Notes: a model not told the origin generated them from the letters alone. Shown: positions 1-9,261, numbered from the stretch's first letter. The stretch is DNA of 64,000 nt from Palsa-504 sp963744575 (GCA_963744575.1 CAVUUF010000025.1:1-64000), one strand, 5' to 3'. Numbers and translations are program-made.

Positions 1-33
1 GGCGCGGGGGACTGCGCCGGATTGGAGGGCATC

Positions 34-1476
34 ATGCTCGGTAATCCCCAGGGGCGACTGGCCGCTCGGTGGCAATGGGTGGTGCGCTCCTGCATGTGCC
101 TCGTCGCCGCTGCGGGCCTCGTCGCCACTGCGGCGCCGGGGGACGCCGTGGCCAGCTCGCGGTCGGCTGCTCCCAGCGCGGCACCGTACTCGATTGCGCT
201 GAATTACACCATACGCTTTTATCCGCGCTTCTTTACCTTTATCCAGCAGAACCTGGGCCAGCAGAACCGGCTGGCCGGTCCCGACGGGATGGGGCCCCTC
301 TACGGCGCCGTGCCGGCTCCGAACAACGACACGATCTACGCTAACTTCTTCCTCAACCTTGCCCAGGGCCCGCAGGTCTTCACCATCCCGCCCACCCAGG
401 TGACCTACTCGCTGCTCACCACGGACGTGTTCGGGAGCGCCTTCCAGACCGACATCAAGAAGCAGACGCCGGGGACCTACGAGCTGGTCCCGCCGGGGTG
501 GCACGGCACCCCGCTGCCGGGAGTCACCAAGGTGATTCCTGTCCCGTACCCGGTCACGGTCTGGATCATCCGGGCCGACAAGTACAAGGGCACGCAGGAC
601 GAGATCTCCGAGGCAAACACGTTCCGGGACTCGCTCAAGCTCGCCTCGCTGGCGGCTTACGAGAAGGACCACGCGGCCGGAGCCACGCAGCTGCTCCCGC
701 TTAAAACGTACGCCCCGCGGGCCAAGGCGATCGCGGATGCGGCAGTGGAGTCCCACACCACGGCCTTCTTCCGGACGCTGCAAGCCGCCCTGCGCTCGCC
801 CACCACCGCGCCGCTGAGCGCCTCGGACCTGCAGCTCTCCAGCGCCTTCAACCGGGTCTTCGCCGCGGCCAACGAGGCGGTCCGGCACGGGAACAACCAG
901 CCGCTCTCGGTCCTCATCGGGGCCGCCCGTACCGCGCATGCGATGATCATCGACAGGTTCGTGTCCAATGTCGACCAGAATCGATGGGTCTACTTCGACA
1001 ACATCGCGGCGTGGGGCACCGCCTATCTGGACCGGGCCGCGACCACCGAGTTCCTCGAGTTCAGCAACACAGCCGCCACCGCCGGCTACTACACCGCCTT
1101 CACCGACGGCAACGGCGTTCCCCTAAACGGCTCCGGGAGCCGGGCCTACCGGCTGACGTTCTCCAAGGATCAGATCCCCCAGGCGGAGCGCTTCTGGTCG
1201 CTCACCGCCTACATCCCGCGCGGCATGACGCTTGTTCCCAACCTGGCCGGGAAGTACCTGGTGGCCAGCTACACCCCCGGCCTGCTCAGGAACTCGGACG
1301 GCTCGATCACGATCTACATCCAGGCCACGCCGCCGGCTCCCGGGCTGATGGCAAATTGGCTGCCGGTGCCGCGTGGACCGTTCTCCCTAGTGCTGCGGGT
1401 CTACGGTCCTGAGGGCAACACGAGTCCCGGTAGCAAGTACGTCCCGCCCAAGATCATGGTTTCCGGCGGATCCTGA
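34..1476 (+). CDS. Secreted DUF1254/DUF1214 domain protein
   Basis: The 480-residue product starts with a signal peptide: a short basic stretch followed by a hydrophobic core (about residues 13-35) and an Ala-rich cleavage region. The mature part opens with the DUF1254 pattern (FYPRFF, then GPLYGAVPAPNNDTIYAN at about residues 70-110) and ends with a DUF1214-type half (SLTAYIPRGMTLVPN onward). This two-domain family is widespread, with no agreed reaction. I chose ATG 34 over the in-frame TTG at 22 because GGAGGG lies 4 bases before the ATG. A truncated relative lies at 6852-7230, so the family is duplicated around the MMPL gene. Family assignment is confident; function is unknown. Confidence 0.85.
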   Translation: MLGNPQGRLAARWQWVVRSCMCLVAAAGLVATAAPGDAVASSRSAAPSAAPYSIALNYTIRFYPRFFTFIQQNLGQQNRLAGPDGMGPLYGAVPAPNNDTIYANFFLNLAQGPQVFTIPPTQVTYSLLTTDVFGSAFQTDIKKQTPGTYELVPPGWHGTPLPGVTKVIPVPYPVTVWIIRADKYKGTQDEISEANTFRDSLKLASLAAYEKDHAAGATQLLPLKTYAPRAKAIADAAVESHTTAFFRTLQAALRSPTTAPLSASDLQLSSAFNRVFAAANEAVRHGNNQPLSVLIGAARTAHAMIIDRFVSNVDQNRWVYFDNIAAWGTAYLDRAATTEFLEFSNTAATAGYYTAFTDGNGVPLNGSGSRAYRLTFSKDQIPQAERFWSLTAYIPRGMTLVPNLAGKYLVASYTPGLLRNSDGSITIYIQATPPAPGLMANWLPVPRGPFSLVLRVYGPEGNTSPGSKYVPPKIMVSGGS

Positions 1477-1681
1477 GCAGCCCCGCCCTGCAGCTACCCA
1501 TGCCTGCTGGCGTTTACCTGGGGCGCCGTGCCTCCTGGGAGCGCTGGCAGGATTCGCCGCCCGTCGGCACCACCGTCCCCTGGTGGGCGGAACTTAGCTG
1601 GCGGGGTTCTGCATGCCCGCGCCGCCGGTGTCAGCCTGGCTTTAGCGTCCCGGGGCCAGGCGAAAAGAGAGGCATGTGGTG

Positions 1682-1846
1682 ATGCGCCTTGTCATGCAGC
1701 TCGAGCGGGATACCGACGGGCGGCTGTGCGGACAGATCACCGGCGAGGACACGGTCACTTCGCTTGGCTTCTCCGGGACGCTGGAGATGCTCAAGGTCCT
1801 GGAAGATCTGGTTCCTGCCGGTGATGGAAGGGGGACGGATCCGTGA
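1682..1846 (+). CDS. Small 54-residue protein of an uncharacterised family
   Basis: The reading frame starts MRLVMQLERDTDGRLCGQ and ends TGA at 1844-1846. AGAGAGG lies about 10 bases ahead. The pattern M-x-L-x3-L-x-R-x2-DGRL-x-G, then F-x-G-x-LE-x-L-x2-LEDLV, recurs in two other places in this window: a one-base-deleted copy before the MMPL gene (4181-4308) and an in-frame leader before an alpha/beta hydrolase (56979-57146). The TGA overlaps a GTG (GTGA) as if coupled to a downstream gene, but here the downstream gene is reduced to a shard. I do not recognise a named family. The recurrence supports it being a real gene. Confidence 0.6.
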   Translation: MRLVMQLERDTDGRLCGQITGEDTVTSLGFSGTLEMLKVLEDLVPAGDGRGTDP

Positions 1847-1849
1847 ATG

Positions 1850-2003
1850 CTCTGCTGCGGGAACGTGCTGATCAGCACATTCAGGCCGGTCGCGGCGCTG
1901 GTGCCAGACAAGACCCGTGACCGCGCCCAAGATGACCACGACACGGAGAGTGGAACATTCTGGGGGAGGCTACGCCGCGGGCGTCACAGGGTCCGGCGCA
2001 GCT
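1850..2003 (-). pseudogene. Mosaic of three inverted gene shards (MMPL, YihY, ISKra4 tail)
   Basis: Read on the minus strand, 1892-1850 encodes TGLNVLISTFPQQ, matching GLNVLNSTFPQQ of the MMPL gene at 4305. 1948-1893 encodes VVILGAVTGLVWHQR, matching the C-terminal VVVILGAVAGLAWQER of the YihY gene at 7391. 2003-1955 matches the last codons and stop of the ISKra4-type transposase at 9229-9275 (tail PDPVALAA). The pieces abut, so this is recombination debris rather than a gene. Sequence identity looks high by eye, but I did not compute it. Confidence 0.7.
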
Positions 2004-2383
2004 CAGCAGGGGCGAGACCCGGCGTCTCGCCTTTGTCGGGAATCTTCGGACGGTGAGTCCATGCTCACGCCTTCGGCCACCAGGTAGCCGCACCAGCTCG
2101 ACACAGCGGCCAAGCTGCGAGCAACGGTGTGCTGTGCACGGATTTAGCCGCATGCTTTTGGCGAGTAGAGCAGGCTAGCGGCTGGCGTGCCTGCGCGGCC
2201 GGTCCGCGCTGGTGGCGGGCATGGCCTGCAGGCCGGCAGAATCAGCGAGCACCGGCGGAGGAGCGAACGCGACGGGCTGGCCTGGATCGGCTGGCAGGCG
2301 GGTCGCTAAGGCGCCGGAGGAGGTGGCTGGGTGATGGGCTGGCACGGCGTGCCGTTCGGGTCCCTATCGAGGTCAGCCAGGGC
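2004..2383. other. No convincing gene
   Basis: An open frame crosses this stretch, but I see no domain and no credible start. A GGAGGAGG box at about 2316-2323 precedes GTG 2331/ATG 2334, which opens only a 17-residue frame whose TGA overlaps GTG 2384 of the next gene. Confidence 0.5.
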
Positions 2384-2638
2384 GTGAAGCTGGCCATGGT
2401 CTTGTACGGTGCCGCCATCCTCCTGGTCATTTTTGCTGTCTTGTGCAGGCTCGCCGACGGACGCAGGTACCGCAGGCATGGCCCCCCGTGGCGGCGTCGG
2501 TCCCGGGCCGTCCTGGCCCGGGAGCAGGAAGGCAGGGGGATGCTCACAGTGCGCGAGCGGCAGCTGTGGGATGATCTGGTGGCCCGCTATGGCACCGACG
2601 CGGCCGCTGACCCGCGAGGGCGCGGAGGTGCCGCATGA
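2384..2638 (+). CDS. Small single-pass membrane protein, probably from a mobile element
   Basis: The frame gives an 84-residue product beginning with a hydrophobic segment (about residues 3-21, LAMVLYGAAILLVIFAVL) followed by a very basic stretch and a soluble tail. The GTG at 2384 overlaps the stop of a preceding 17-codon frame that has a strong ribosome site, so coupling is possible. The stop (TGA 2636-2638) overlaps an ATG at 2635 that opens an 8-codon frame, followed by degraded sequence. It sits just upstream of Tn3 transposase debris. Small Arg-rich membrane proteins are common in actinobacterial integrative elements, but I cannot name this one, and it may not be functional. Confidence 0.4.
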   Translation: MKLAMVLYGAAILLVIFAVLCRLADGRRYRRHGPPWRRRSRAVLAREQEGRGMLTVRERQLWDDLVARYGTDAAADPRGRGGAA

Positions 2639-2748
2639 CCGGGATCAAGGTCGTCGTCTGACCGCATTCATCCTGGCCGCCGCCTGTGCCGCCGTCTGCG
2701 CGGTGAGGGCGGGGCGCTGGCCGGCTGGGCGGAGAAGCGGGTCAGGTC

Positions 2749-4035
2749 ATGACGGCAGGTACCCCCAACCTGGTGGCGTGCCTGGTGCACACCGCGCGGA
2801 TGCAGGCCCGCGACGACCTGGCCGAGATGCTGTGCAAGCGGGTGGCGGCCATCCTCAAGAAGGCCAGGGCGGAGCTGGAGGAGATCCGGCTGCGGCAGCG
2901 GGCGGTGTCGGAGCAGCTGATCGGCCCTTACCGCACCGTGCTGGAACACCTCGATCCGGACGGCGAGACCGCCAGCCAGGCGCCGGGGCAGGAGGCGGCC
3001 CGTGCGGTGGCCGCGGTCCAGGATGCCGGCGGGTTCGCCGCCCAGCTGGCCGGCATCGGCCTATCACGGCGGCAACTACGAGGTGCTGGTGCACCGGTTC
3101 TTCCGCAAGGACCGGGCGGTGATGTCGGGATGGCCGGCAAGCTGGAGCTGGTGACCACTTCGAGCGATGCCTCGGCGCTGGCCGCGCTGGAACACGCCCG
3201 GACCTATCACGCCATGTGGTGTGACTTCATCCTGCTGCCACCGGCCGCCGACGGCAACGACGCCGAGTCGAGCCCTGGGTTCGCCTCGGGAAACTGGCGG
3301 CGGGCGGTCGCCGGCCGCCGCCACCCAGGCGTGGTGGTCCGGCGGCACTTCCAGGCGATGGTGTTCACCTACCTGGCCGGGAACTGCGCACCGGGGACAT
3401 TGCGGTGGCCGGCGCCGGGGAGTACGCCGACTGGCGCATCAACCTGCTGCCCGGGTCAGGGTGCGAGCCGCCCTGCCGGGCGCGGCCGCAGGATTCGCGG
3501 AGCGGCTGCGGCACGCGCACCTGAACGCGCCCGCCGGACTGGACGCGGGGTATGAGGCCAATGCCGACCTGGTGATCGGCGAGGGTGGGGTGCCGGCCCG
3601 CAAGCGGCGCCGCGGCGCGGGAACACCGCAGGCTGCGGGGAAGGTGGCGGGGGCGATCGCGCGGCGGATGCCGGAGCGGTCGCAGTTGCCGGTCGTGGCG
3701 CGCACCACCTGCTGGCTGGGCTGGCACCACCATTTCGGCCCGGCTTCCGGCTCGGATCCCAAGAGCTGTGATCCGCTGGGCCGGTACTGCGTGACGGTGT
3801 TCACCGGCGGGGTCAACATCGGCCAGTGCGAGGCCGCCACGCACATCGCCGGGGTGTCGGCGCGGGAGCTGTCGATGGTGCGTAACCGGCATATCGACCT
3901 CGGCAAGCTCTCTACGCCGCGATCGCGGCCGTGGTGAGCGCCTTCGCCGAGCTGGACGTGGTCCGGGCGTGGGGGACGGCACCACGGTGGCCGCCGACGG
4001 CATGCACGTGGAGACCTACATCGACAACCTGGCCG
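2749..4035 (+). pseudogene. Tn3-family transposase remnant, several frameshifts
   Basis: The transposase can be followed across at least three frames. It includes a coiled N-part with LAEMLCKRVA and EQLIGPYRTVLEHLDPDG; NYEVLVHRFFRKDRAV; a block with MAGKLELV and FQAMVFTYLAG; GEYADWRINLLPG; LDAGYEANADLVIGEGG; ARTTCWLGWHHHFGP; GRYCVTVFTGGVNIGQ; and SARELSMVRNRHIDLGKL. It ends at GDGTTVAADGMHVETYIDN. These are characteristic of the DDE half of actinobacterial Tn3-type transposases. The N-terminal third of a normal roughly 1,000-residue protein is missing, as is everything after YIDN, where the frame runs into recombinase sequence. It is a dead element. I see no resolvase or terminal repeats. Confidence 0.85.
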
Positions 4036-4178
4036 TTGGCGCCGACGTCGGTATCCCCGGACTGCGTCCCCACCGCTGCCGCCACACCTTCGGCACGCGC
4101 CTCCGCCAGGGCGGAGCCGACTCCGCCCAGGTCCAGGCCCTCCTCGGGCATGCCTCCCTCGACACAGCGGCCCGGTAC
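4036..4178 (+). pseudogene. Tyrosine recombinase C-terminal remnant
   Basis: The frame reads GIPGLRPHRCRHTFGTRLRQ, then VQALLGHASLDTAARYS. This holds the HxxR box, the conserved LGH box and the final tyrosine of phage-type integrases. Everything upstream (N-terminal DNA-binding domain, first catalytic Arg) is absent, and the sequence is joined directly to the Tn3 remnant upstream. Downstream it merges at about 4178 with a copy of the small-protein gene. Only the last 45 or so residues survive, so it cannot be active. Confidence 0.8.
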
Positions 4179-4180
4179 TC

Positions 4181-4308
4181 GGGCGGCTGTCCGGAGAAAT
4201 CAGCCGCGAAGGCGCGGTCACTCCTCTTGACTTCTCCGGAACGCTGGAGATGCTTAGGTCCTGGAGGACCTGGTTCCTGCCGGTGATGGAAGGGGGAAGG
4301 AGCCGTGA
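4181..4308 (+). pseudogene. Broken second copy of the small-protein gene (see 1682)
   Basis: From 4181 the frame reads GRLSGEISREGAVTPLDFSG and then TLEML, close to the 1682 protein. One base is missing after CTGGAGATGCTTA. Restoring it would give a LEDLVPAGDG tail ending at TGA 4306-4308, overlapping the GTG start of the MMPL gene (GTGA). The first 17 or so codons are replaced by recombinase sequence. The layout suggests the intact ancestor was translationally coupled to the MMPL gene. Confidence 0.7.
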
Positions 4309-6602
4309 ATGGTCTGCTGGAGGGGCTCGCCGGCCTCGCGGCCCGAAGGCACTGGGTCGTCATCATCGCCTGGGTGATCATCCTGGGCGGGCTGCTCGCC
4401 GCCAAAAATGCGTTCGGCGGCGAGTACGTCAACAACTACACGATCTCCGGCAGCAACTCCGCGGACGGCCTGAACGTGCTGAACAGCACCTTCCCGCAGC
4501 AGGGCGGGTACGGCGGGCAGATCGTCTTCAACGCCACTAAGGGCACGGTCGCGGATCAGCAGTCGGCGGTCAACCAGTCGGTCAGCAACATCTCCAAGCT
4601 GCCGGACGTCACCAAGGCGGTCAGCCCGTTCGCCTCGGCCAATACCGGCGCCGTGTCCAAAGACGGCACGATCGCCTACGCCAGCGTCTCCTGGAACGTG
4701 AACCCGGACTCGCTGGAGACCTCCTACCTGGACAAGCTGAATAACGCGGTGGCTCCCGCCACGAAGGCGGGCCTGCAGGTCGCGTACGGCGCAGGTGCGG
4801 GGGAGATCGGCCAGACGACCAGCGACATCAAGTCCGAGGTCATCGGGCTGGCCTGCGCGCTGGTGCTGCTGCTGATCATGTTCTGGTCGCTGATGGCGGC
4901 CGCGATCCCGCTAGTCTCGGCTATCTTCAGCGTGCTGGCCGGGCTGGCGCTGCTCGCGCTGCTGGCGAGGGTGGTTACGTTCCCGACCACCGGGCCGACC
5001 ATCGCCACCCTGCTCGGGCTGGGCGTGGCGGTGGATTACGGGCTGTTCATGGTGGCCAGGCACCGGGAGCAGGTGGATGCCGGGATGGGCGTGGTGGCCT
5101 CGGTGCGGCGGGCCGCGGGTACCTCGGGGGCGGCGATCGTGGTGGCCGGCAGCACGGTCGCGGTCTCCGTGCTAGGCCTGTACATCTCCGGAGTCGGCTT
5201 CGTCGGCGCACTCGGTCTGGCCGCGGCGCTGGTCGTCGTGGTCACCATGATCTCCGCGCTGACCCTAGTGCCCGCCTTTATGGGACTGGTCAAGGAGGGT
5301 GTGCGGGCGCTGACGTCGCGGGTCCGGGCCCACAAGGAGGGGCTGTCCGCGCAGCAGCAGGCCGCGCAGACCGCCGCAGCCACGCACGAGCAGCACGAGC
5401 ACAGCGCGTTCGCCCGCTGGGGGCGGATGGTCAGCGCCCATCCCTGGCCGTGGGGGGTGGCCAGCGTCGCGGTGCTCATCGTGCTGGCGATCCCGCTGTT
5501 CCGCATCAGCCTCGGCCAGCCGGACAACGGGACCAATCCCACGTCGGAATCCAGCCGACAGGCCTACGACCTGATCTCCCAGGGCTTCGGGGTCGGCGTC
5601 AACGGGCCGCTGACCGTCGTGGTCAAGCTGCCCAACCAGTCCAGCTCGGCGAACAGCTCGCTGCTGTCCACCATGCAATCGGACATCGCCAAGACCGCCG
5701 GGGTCGCCTCGGTCACCCCCGCCCAGGTGAACTCGGCCGGCACCACCGCGGTATTCAACGTCATCCCCACCACCCGGCCGCAGGCCACGCAGACCACCGC
5801 CCTGGTGAACACGCTGCGCGACACGGTGCTGCCCAAGGAGCACGCGACCAGCTACGTCACCGGCACCGTGGCCGGGGGCGTCGACTTCACCAGCAAGATC
5901 GCCAGCCGGCTGCCGTGGCTGATCCTGGCCGTGGTCGCGCTCTCCTTCATCCTGCTGACCACGGCCTTCCGGTCGGTGGTGATCGCCACCAAGGCCGCGA
6001 TCTTGAACATCTTGTCGATCGGCGCGGCCTACGGCGTCATCGTGGCGATCTTCGAGTGGGGCTGGGCGAAGAGCGCGATCGGCCTGCAATCGACGCTGCC
6101 CATCCCGGCGTACGTGCCGATGCTGGTGTTCTGCATCGTGTTCGGCCTGTCGATGGACTATGAGGTGTTCTTGCTGTCCCGGGTGCACGAGGCCTGGCTG
6201 GCCACCCGGGACGCGCACCGCAGCGTCGCGATCGGGATCGGCGCGACCGCCCGGGTCATCACCACCGCGGCCCTCATCATGATCGTGGTGTTCACCAGCT
6301 TCGTGATCAACCCCAATCCGGTGGTGAAGATGCTGGCCATCGGGATGGCGTTCGCGGTGCTGATCGACGCGTCGCTGGTCCGGATGTGCCTGGTGCCCTC
6401 GATCATGACTCTGCTCGGGTCGCACGCCTGGTGGATGCCCCACTGGATGGAGCCGGTCGTGCCGCAACTGCACCTGGAAGGCAGCCCGGAGGCAGTGGCA
6501 TCGCCCGAGCCCGCGCTCGCCGGCACCGCCGGCCACCCGGCCGAGCCGCCCGGCGGGGCCTCCCGGCCAGGACCAGGCCCGGACGACGCACCCAAACCCT
6601 GA
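4305..6602 (+). CDS. MMPL/RND-family membrane transporter
   Basis: The 765-residue protein has the classic MMPL layout. Helix 1 is at about residues 14-33 and is followed by an extracytoplasmic loop with the SGSNSADGLNVLNSTFPQQ-type region. A five-helix block lies at about 175-335 (including GVAVDYGLFMVARHRE, the first Asp-Tyr motif). A central His/Gln-rich cytoplasmic linker is at about 340-370. The second half repeats the plan, with GLSMDYEVFLLSRVHE at about 615. The C-terminal 50 residues are Pro/Ala/Gly-rich. Members export lipids or hydrophobic compounds using the proton gradient; the substrate here is not predictable. GTG 4305 follows AGGGGGAAGGAG. It lies among DUF1254 genes and mobile-element debris. 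Confidence 0.9.
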   Translation: MNGLLEGLAGLAARRHWVVIIAWVIILGGLLAAKNAFGGEYVNNYTISGSNSADGLNVLNSTFPQQGGYGGQIVFNATKGTVADQQSAVNQSVSNISKLPDVTKAVSPFASANTGAVSKDGTIAYASVSWNVNPDSLETSYLDKLNNAVAPATKAGLQVAYGAGAGEIGQTTSDIKSEVIGLACALVLLLIMFWSLMAAAIPLVSAIFSVLAGLALLALLARVVTFPTTGPTIATLLGLGVAVDYGLFMVARHREQVDAGMGVVASVRRAAGTSGAAIVVAGSTVAVSVLGLYISGVGFVGALGLAAALVVVVTMISALTLVPAFMGLVKEGVRALTSRVRAHKEGLSAQQQAAQTAAATHEQHEHSAFARWGRMVSAHPWPWGVASVAVLIVLAIPLFRISLGQPDNGTNPTSESSRQAYDLISQGFGVGVNGPLTVVVKLPNQSSSANSSLLSTMQSDIAKTAGVASVTPAQVNSAGTTAVFNVIPTTRPQATQTTALVNTLRDTVLPKEHATSYVTGTVAGGVDFTSKIASRLPWLILAVVALSFILLTTAFRSVVIATKAAILNILSIGAAYGVIVAIFEWGWAKSAIGLQSTLPIPAYVPMLVFCIVFGLSMDYEVFLLSRVHEAWLATRDAHRSVAIGIGATARVITTAALIMIVVFTSFVINPNPVVKMLAIGMAFAVLIDASLVRMCLVPSIMTLLGSHAWWMPHWMEPVVPQLHLEGSPEAVASPEPALAGTAGHPAEPPGGASRPGPGPDDAPKP

Positions 6603-6851
6603 CCTCCCGGAAGTCCGAAGACAGCCTCGAGGCTTGGCAACAACGAAGGGAGTCCCATCATGTGGGGAACTGAATCCCCCGCGTGCCGCCTCGCCGGGCG
6701 CCGACTACAAGTGCTGTACGCGGTTGCCGCCGCGTCCGCGAAAGTTGCCGCTGGCTCCCCGGCGGTGGCATAGTCACGTGCCAGTGCGCGCTCGGCGCAT
6801 ACGGTCGCTGCCAGCGTGCGCGGAGCGGCGCACTAAACGGCGGCGCAGTAC

Positions 6852-7230
6852 GTGGTGACCTTCTACCCGCGCTGGTTCAGCTACGTCCAGGCCGGGCTGG
6901 CGGGCATCGCCGGCGGCAATCAGCCGGCCGGGCCGCACCGGATGATCCCGGTCTTCGGCTGCGTGGTCGCGCCCACCGGCGACACGCTGTATGCGGCGGG
7001 CTTCTTCGACCTGTCCCGGGAACCGATCAGCCTGACGATCCCTCCGATAGACATCAGCTATTCGGTGCTGGCGGTGGACGCCTACCGCGCCGCGTTCAGC
7101 AACCTCAACCTCCATGACGCCGGCACCTATGCGCTGATCGGCCCCGGCTGGCCCGAGGACCTGCAGCCGGGCATCACCCCCATCCACGTGCCCGGCGTTT
7201 TCTCGGTCTGGATATTCCGCGTCGGCAGGT
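6852..7230 (+). pseudogene. Truncated DUF1254 protein fragment
   Basis: The frame VVTFYPRWFSYVQAGLAG, continuing through GPHRMIPVFGCVVAPTGDTLYA, IPPIDISYSVLAVDAYRAAF and the GPGWPEDLQPG region, parallels residues 55-195 of the protein at 34-1476. There is no signal peptide and no credible start, and after about 7230 the frame becomes unrelated Arg/Ala-rich sequence ending at 7394. The C-terminal DUF1214 half is absent. It is best read as a 5'- and 3'-truncated duplicate. Confidence 0.7.
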
Positions 7231-7390
7231 TCTTCACCGGAACCGGTCAGACGGCCGCGGCCGGGCAGACGTGCCAGCACCGGATAATACGACGAACGGC
7301 TCAGCGGCGGGGCGAACGGCCCAGGCCAGTGGCTCGTCGCCTCGGCCTGGCAGCGGCCCGGGCCAGCAGCCGCGAACCAGGCGGGCAGGC

Positions 7391-8251
7391 ATGAAGATGG
7401 CCGGCCCGCCGGGCGCCCGGCGGGCAACGGAGTGGGGCAAGAAGAAGTATGCCGGGTCCGTGGCTGAAGACCTCTGGCGCCGGCTGGACTCGATGGATGT
7501 CATCAACCGGGGCATGCAGTTCGCCGCCACGCTGCTATTGTGCTTGTTCCCGTTCCTCATCGTCGTCAGTGCGCTGGCCGGACGGCCGGTGGTGAATACG
7601 CTGACCCGGTACACCGGCCTGAACGGCCAGGCCGCGGCTGACGTCGGTCGCCTATTTGCCTCATCGGCGGCCACCGTCAGCGCCGTTGTCGGGACCGCCT
7701 CGATGGTGTTCTTGGTGCTGGGCGGGATCGCCGCGGCCACCGCGCTGCAGGAGATCTACGAGCAGGCCTTCGATCTGCCGCACCGGGGGACGTCTTTCAT
7801 CCCCCGCCGGCTGGCCTGGCTGGCCGCGCTGATTGGCACCTCACTGTTGACCGGCTGGGCAGGACCCGGACTGCGTCACGCCGGCGGGCCGGTGCTGCTC
7901 GCTGCTGCGGGCCTGGTCTGGGCCACGGGCTTTTGGTGGCTCACGATGTGGATCCTGCTCGCGGGAAGGATCCCCTGGCGGAAGCTGTTCCCGGCCGCCT
8001 GCGCCACGGGCGTGCTGTATGTGGCCATGGAGGTGGTCTTTTCACTCGTCTTCTCCGCCATGGTGATATCCAACGAAAAGAAGTACGGGCCGATCGGGAT
8101 CATCTTCGCCCTGCTGTCCTACCTGATCGCCATCGGCGTCGTGGTCATCCTAGGCGCGGTCGCGGGTCTTGCCTGGCAAGAACGCTCATCCGGCAAGGCC
8201 GGCGCCGGTCCTTTACCGCCGCCCGCAAGGAAACCGCGGCGGACCTGCTGA
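7391..8251 (+). CDS. YihY/BrkB-type integral membrane protein
   Basis: The 286-residue product has about six hydrophobic helices. Around residues 30-65 it carries the family hallmark of an N-terminal region followed by QFAATLLLCLFPFLIVVSAL. A second hallmark region, ALQEIYEQAF, follows a helix, and KKYGPIGIIFALLSYLIAIG with VVVILGAVAGLAWQER lie near the end. YihY/BrkB proteins are membrane proteins of unclear role (once mis-annotated as RNase BN). The open frame extends upstream to 7271, but that part is Arg/Gly debris. ATG 7391 (or 7397) is the natural start, with only a weak purine stretch ahead. A shard of its 3' end is found inverted at 1893-1948. Confidence 0.85.
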   Translation: MKMAGPPGARRATEWGKKKYAGSVAEDLWRRLDSMDVINRGMQFAATLLLCLFPFLIVVSALAGRPVVNTLTRYTGLNGQAAADVGRLFASSAATVSAVVGTASMVFLVLGGIAAATALQEIYEQAFDLPHRGTSFIPRRLAWLAALIGTSLLTGWAGPGLRHAGGPVLLAAAGLVWATGFWWLTMWILLAGRIPWRKLFPAACATGVLYVAMEVVFSLVFSAMVISNEKKYGPIGIIFALLSYLIAIGVVVILGAVAGLAWQERSSGKAGAGPLPPPARKPRRTC

Positions 8252-8264
8252 CGAAAGCGGGATT

Positions 8265-8305
8265 ATTGTGGGGGAGGCTACGCCGCGAGCGCCACGGGAT
8301 CCTGG
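8265..8305 (-). pseudogene. ISKra4-type transposase tail, isolated shard
   Basis: The bases GTGGGGGAGGCTACG and the following 20 or so are, on the minus strand, nearly identical to the 3' end of the transposase at 9229-9275. This is the second stray copy of that tail; the other is at 1955-2003. It forms an inverted pair with the transposase end. Confidence 0.6.
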
Positions 8306-8370
8306 GGTGTCGTGCTGGGGTGCACCCCAACCCGACGTCAGCCGACGTCCCTGATCGTGTCTAGTTAGGA

Positions 8371-9261
8371 TCCTGGCCCAGCTTCATTGACACCTGCCAG
8401 CGTGACCGGGAGGAACTTCCCCGCCCGGACCTGCCGATCGTGGTCGGCCTGGATGGCGGCTACGTCCACTCCAGCCAGCAGCGGTCCCGCACCGACGGCT
8501 GGTTCGAGGTCATAGCCGGTACGGCCATCCCCGCCGACGGGCGGCCCGCCTGCTTCGGGTATGTGCAGACCTACGACACCAAACCCAAACGCCGCCTGTT
8601 CGAGGTGCTCAAGGCCCAGGGCATGCAGGCCAACCAGCAGGTCACCTTCCTCACAGACGGCGGCGAGGACATCCGCGACCTGCCGTGTTACCTCAACGCC
8701 CAGGCCGAGCACCTGCTGGACTGGTTCCACCTGACCATGCGGGTCACCGTCATGGCCGGCATGGCCAAGTTCCTGCGGCCAGCACCGCCGGACCCGGAAT
8801 TCCCGGACGAGCCGCCGACTGACCTCGCTGGTGAGGTCGCTGCGCAGCTGGCCCGGCTGAAGTGGTTCTGCTGGCACGGCAACGTCTTCCGCGCCCTGCA
8901 AATCACCGACGACCTGATCTTCGACCTCGACGCAGCCGAGCGCGACCAGGAGCAGGCCCGGCTGCTCAAGGCGGTCCGCGAGTTCGATAGCTACCTCCGC
9001 GCGAACGCCAGCCGGATCCCGAACTACGGGGAGCGCCACCGCGCTGGTGAGGCCATCTCCACCGCGTTCACTGAGTCCGCTGTTAACCAGGTCATCGCCA
9101 AGCGCATGGTCAAAAAGCAGCAGATGCGCTGGACCCCGCGCGGCGCGCACGTGCTACTGCAGGTCCGCACCCGTGTCCTCAGCGACCAGCTCGCCGATGA
9201 CTTCCGCCGCTGGTACCCCGGCTTCAACCAGGCGCCGGACCCCGTGGCGCTCGCAGCGTAG
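8371..9261 (+). pseudogene. 5'-truncated ISKra4-type transposase
   Basis: The frame is open from 8365 (stop TAG at 8362). It reads FIDTCQRDREELPRPDLPIV, then VGLDGGYVHSSQQ, a DDE-type catalytic start. FLTDGGEDIRDLP and AEHLLDWFHLTMRVTVM follow, then a C-terminal NQVIAKRMVKKQQMRWT block. These are typical of the C-terminal 300 residues of ISKra4-family transposases, which are normally 450-500 residues long. The N-terminal part is missing. GTG 8440 could serve as a start but lies inside the catalytic domain. It is probably inactive. I find no matched terminal repeats around it. Confidence 0.8.

Noticed and set aside
2129..2383. Upstream part of the open frame leading into the small membrane protein
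   Set aside because: No start or motif; the hydrophobic segment begins only at 2384.
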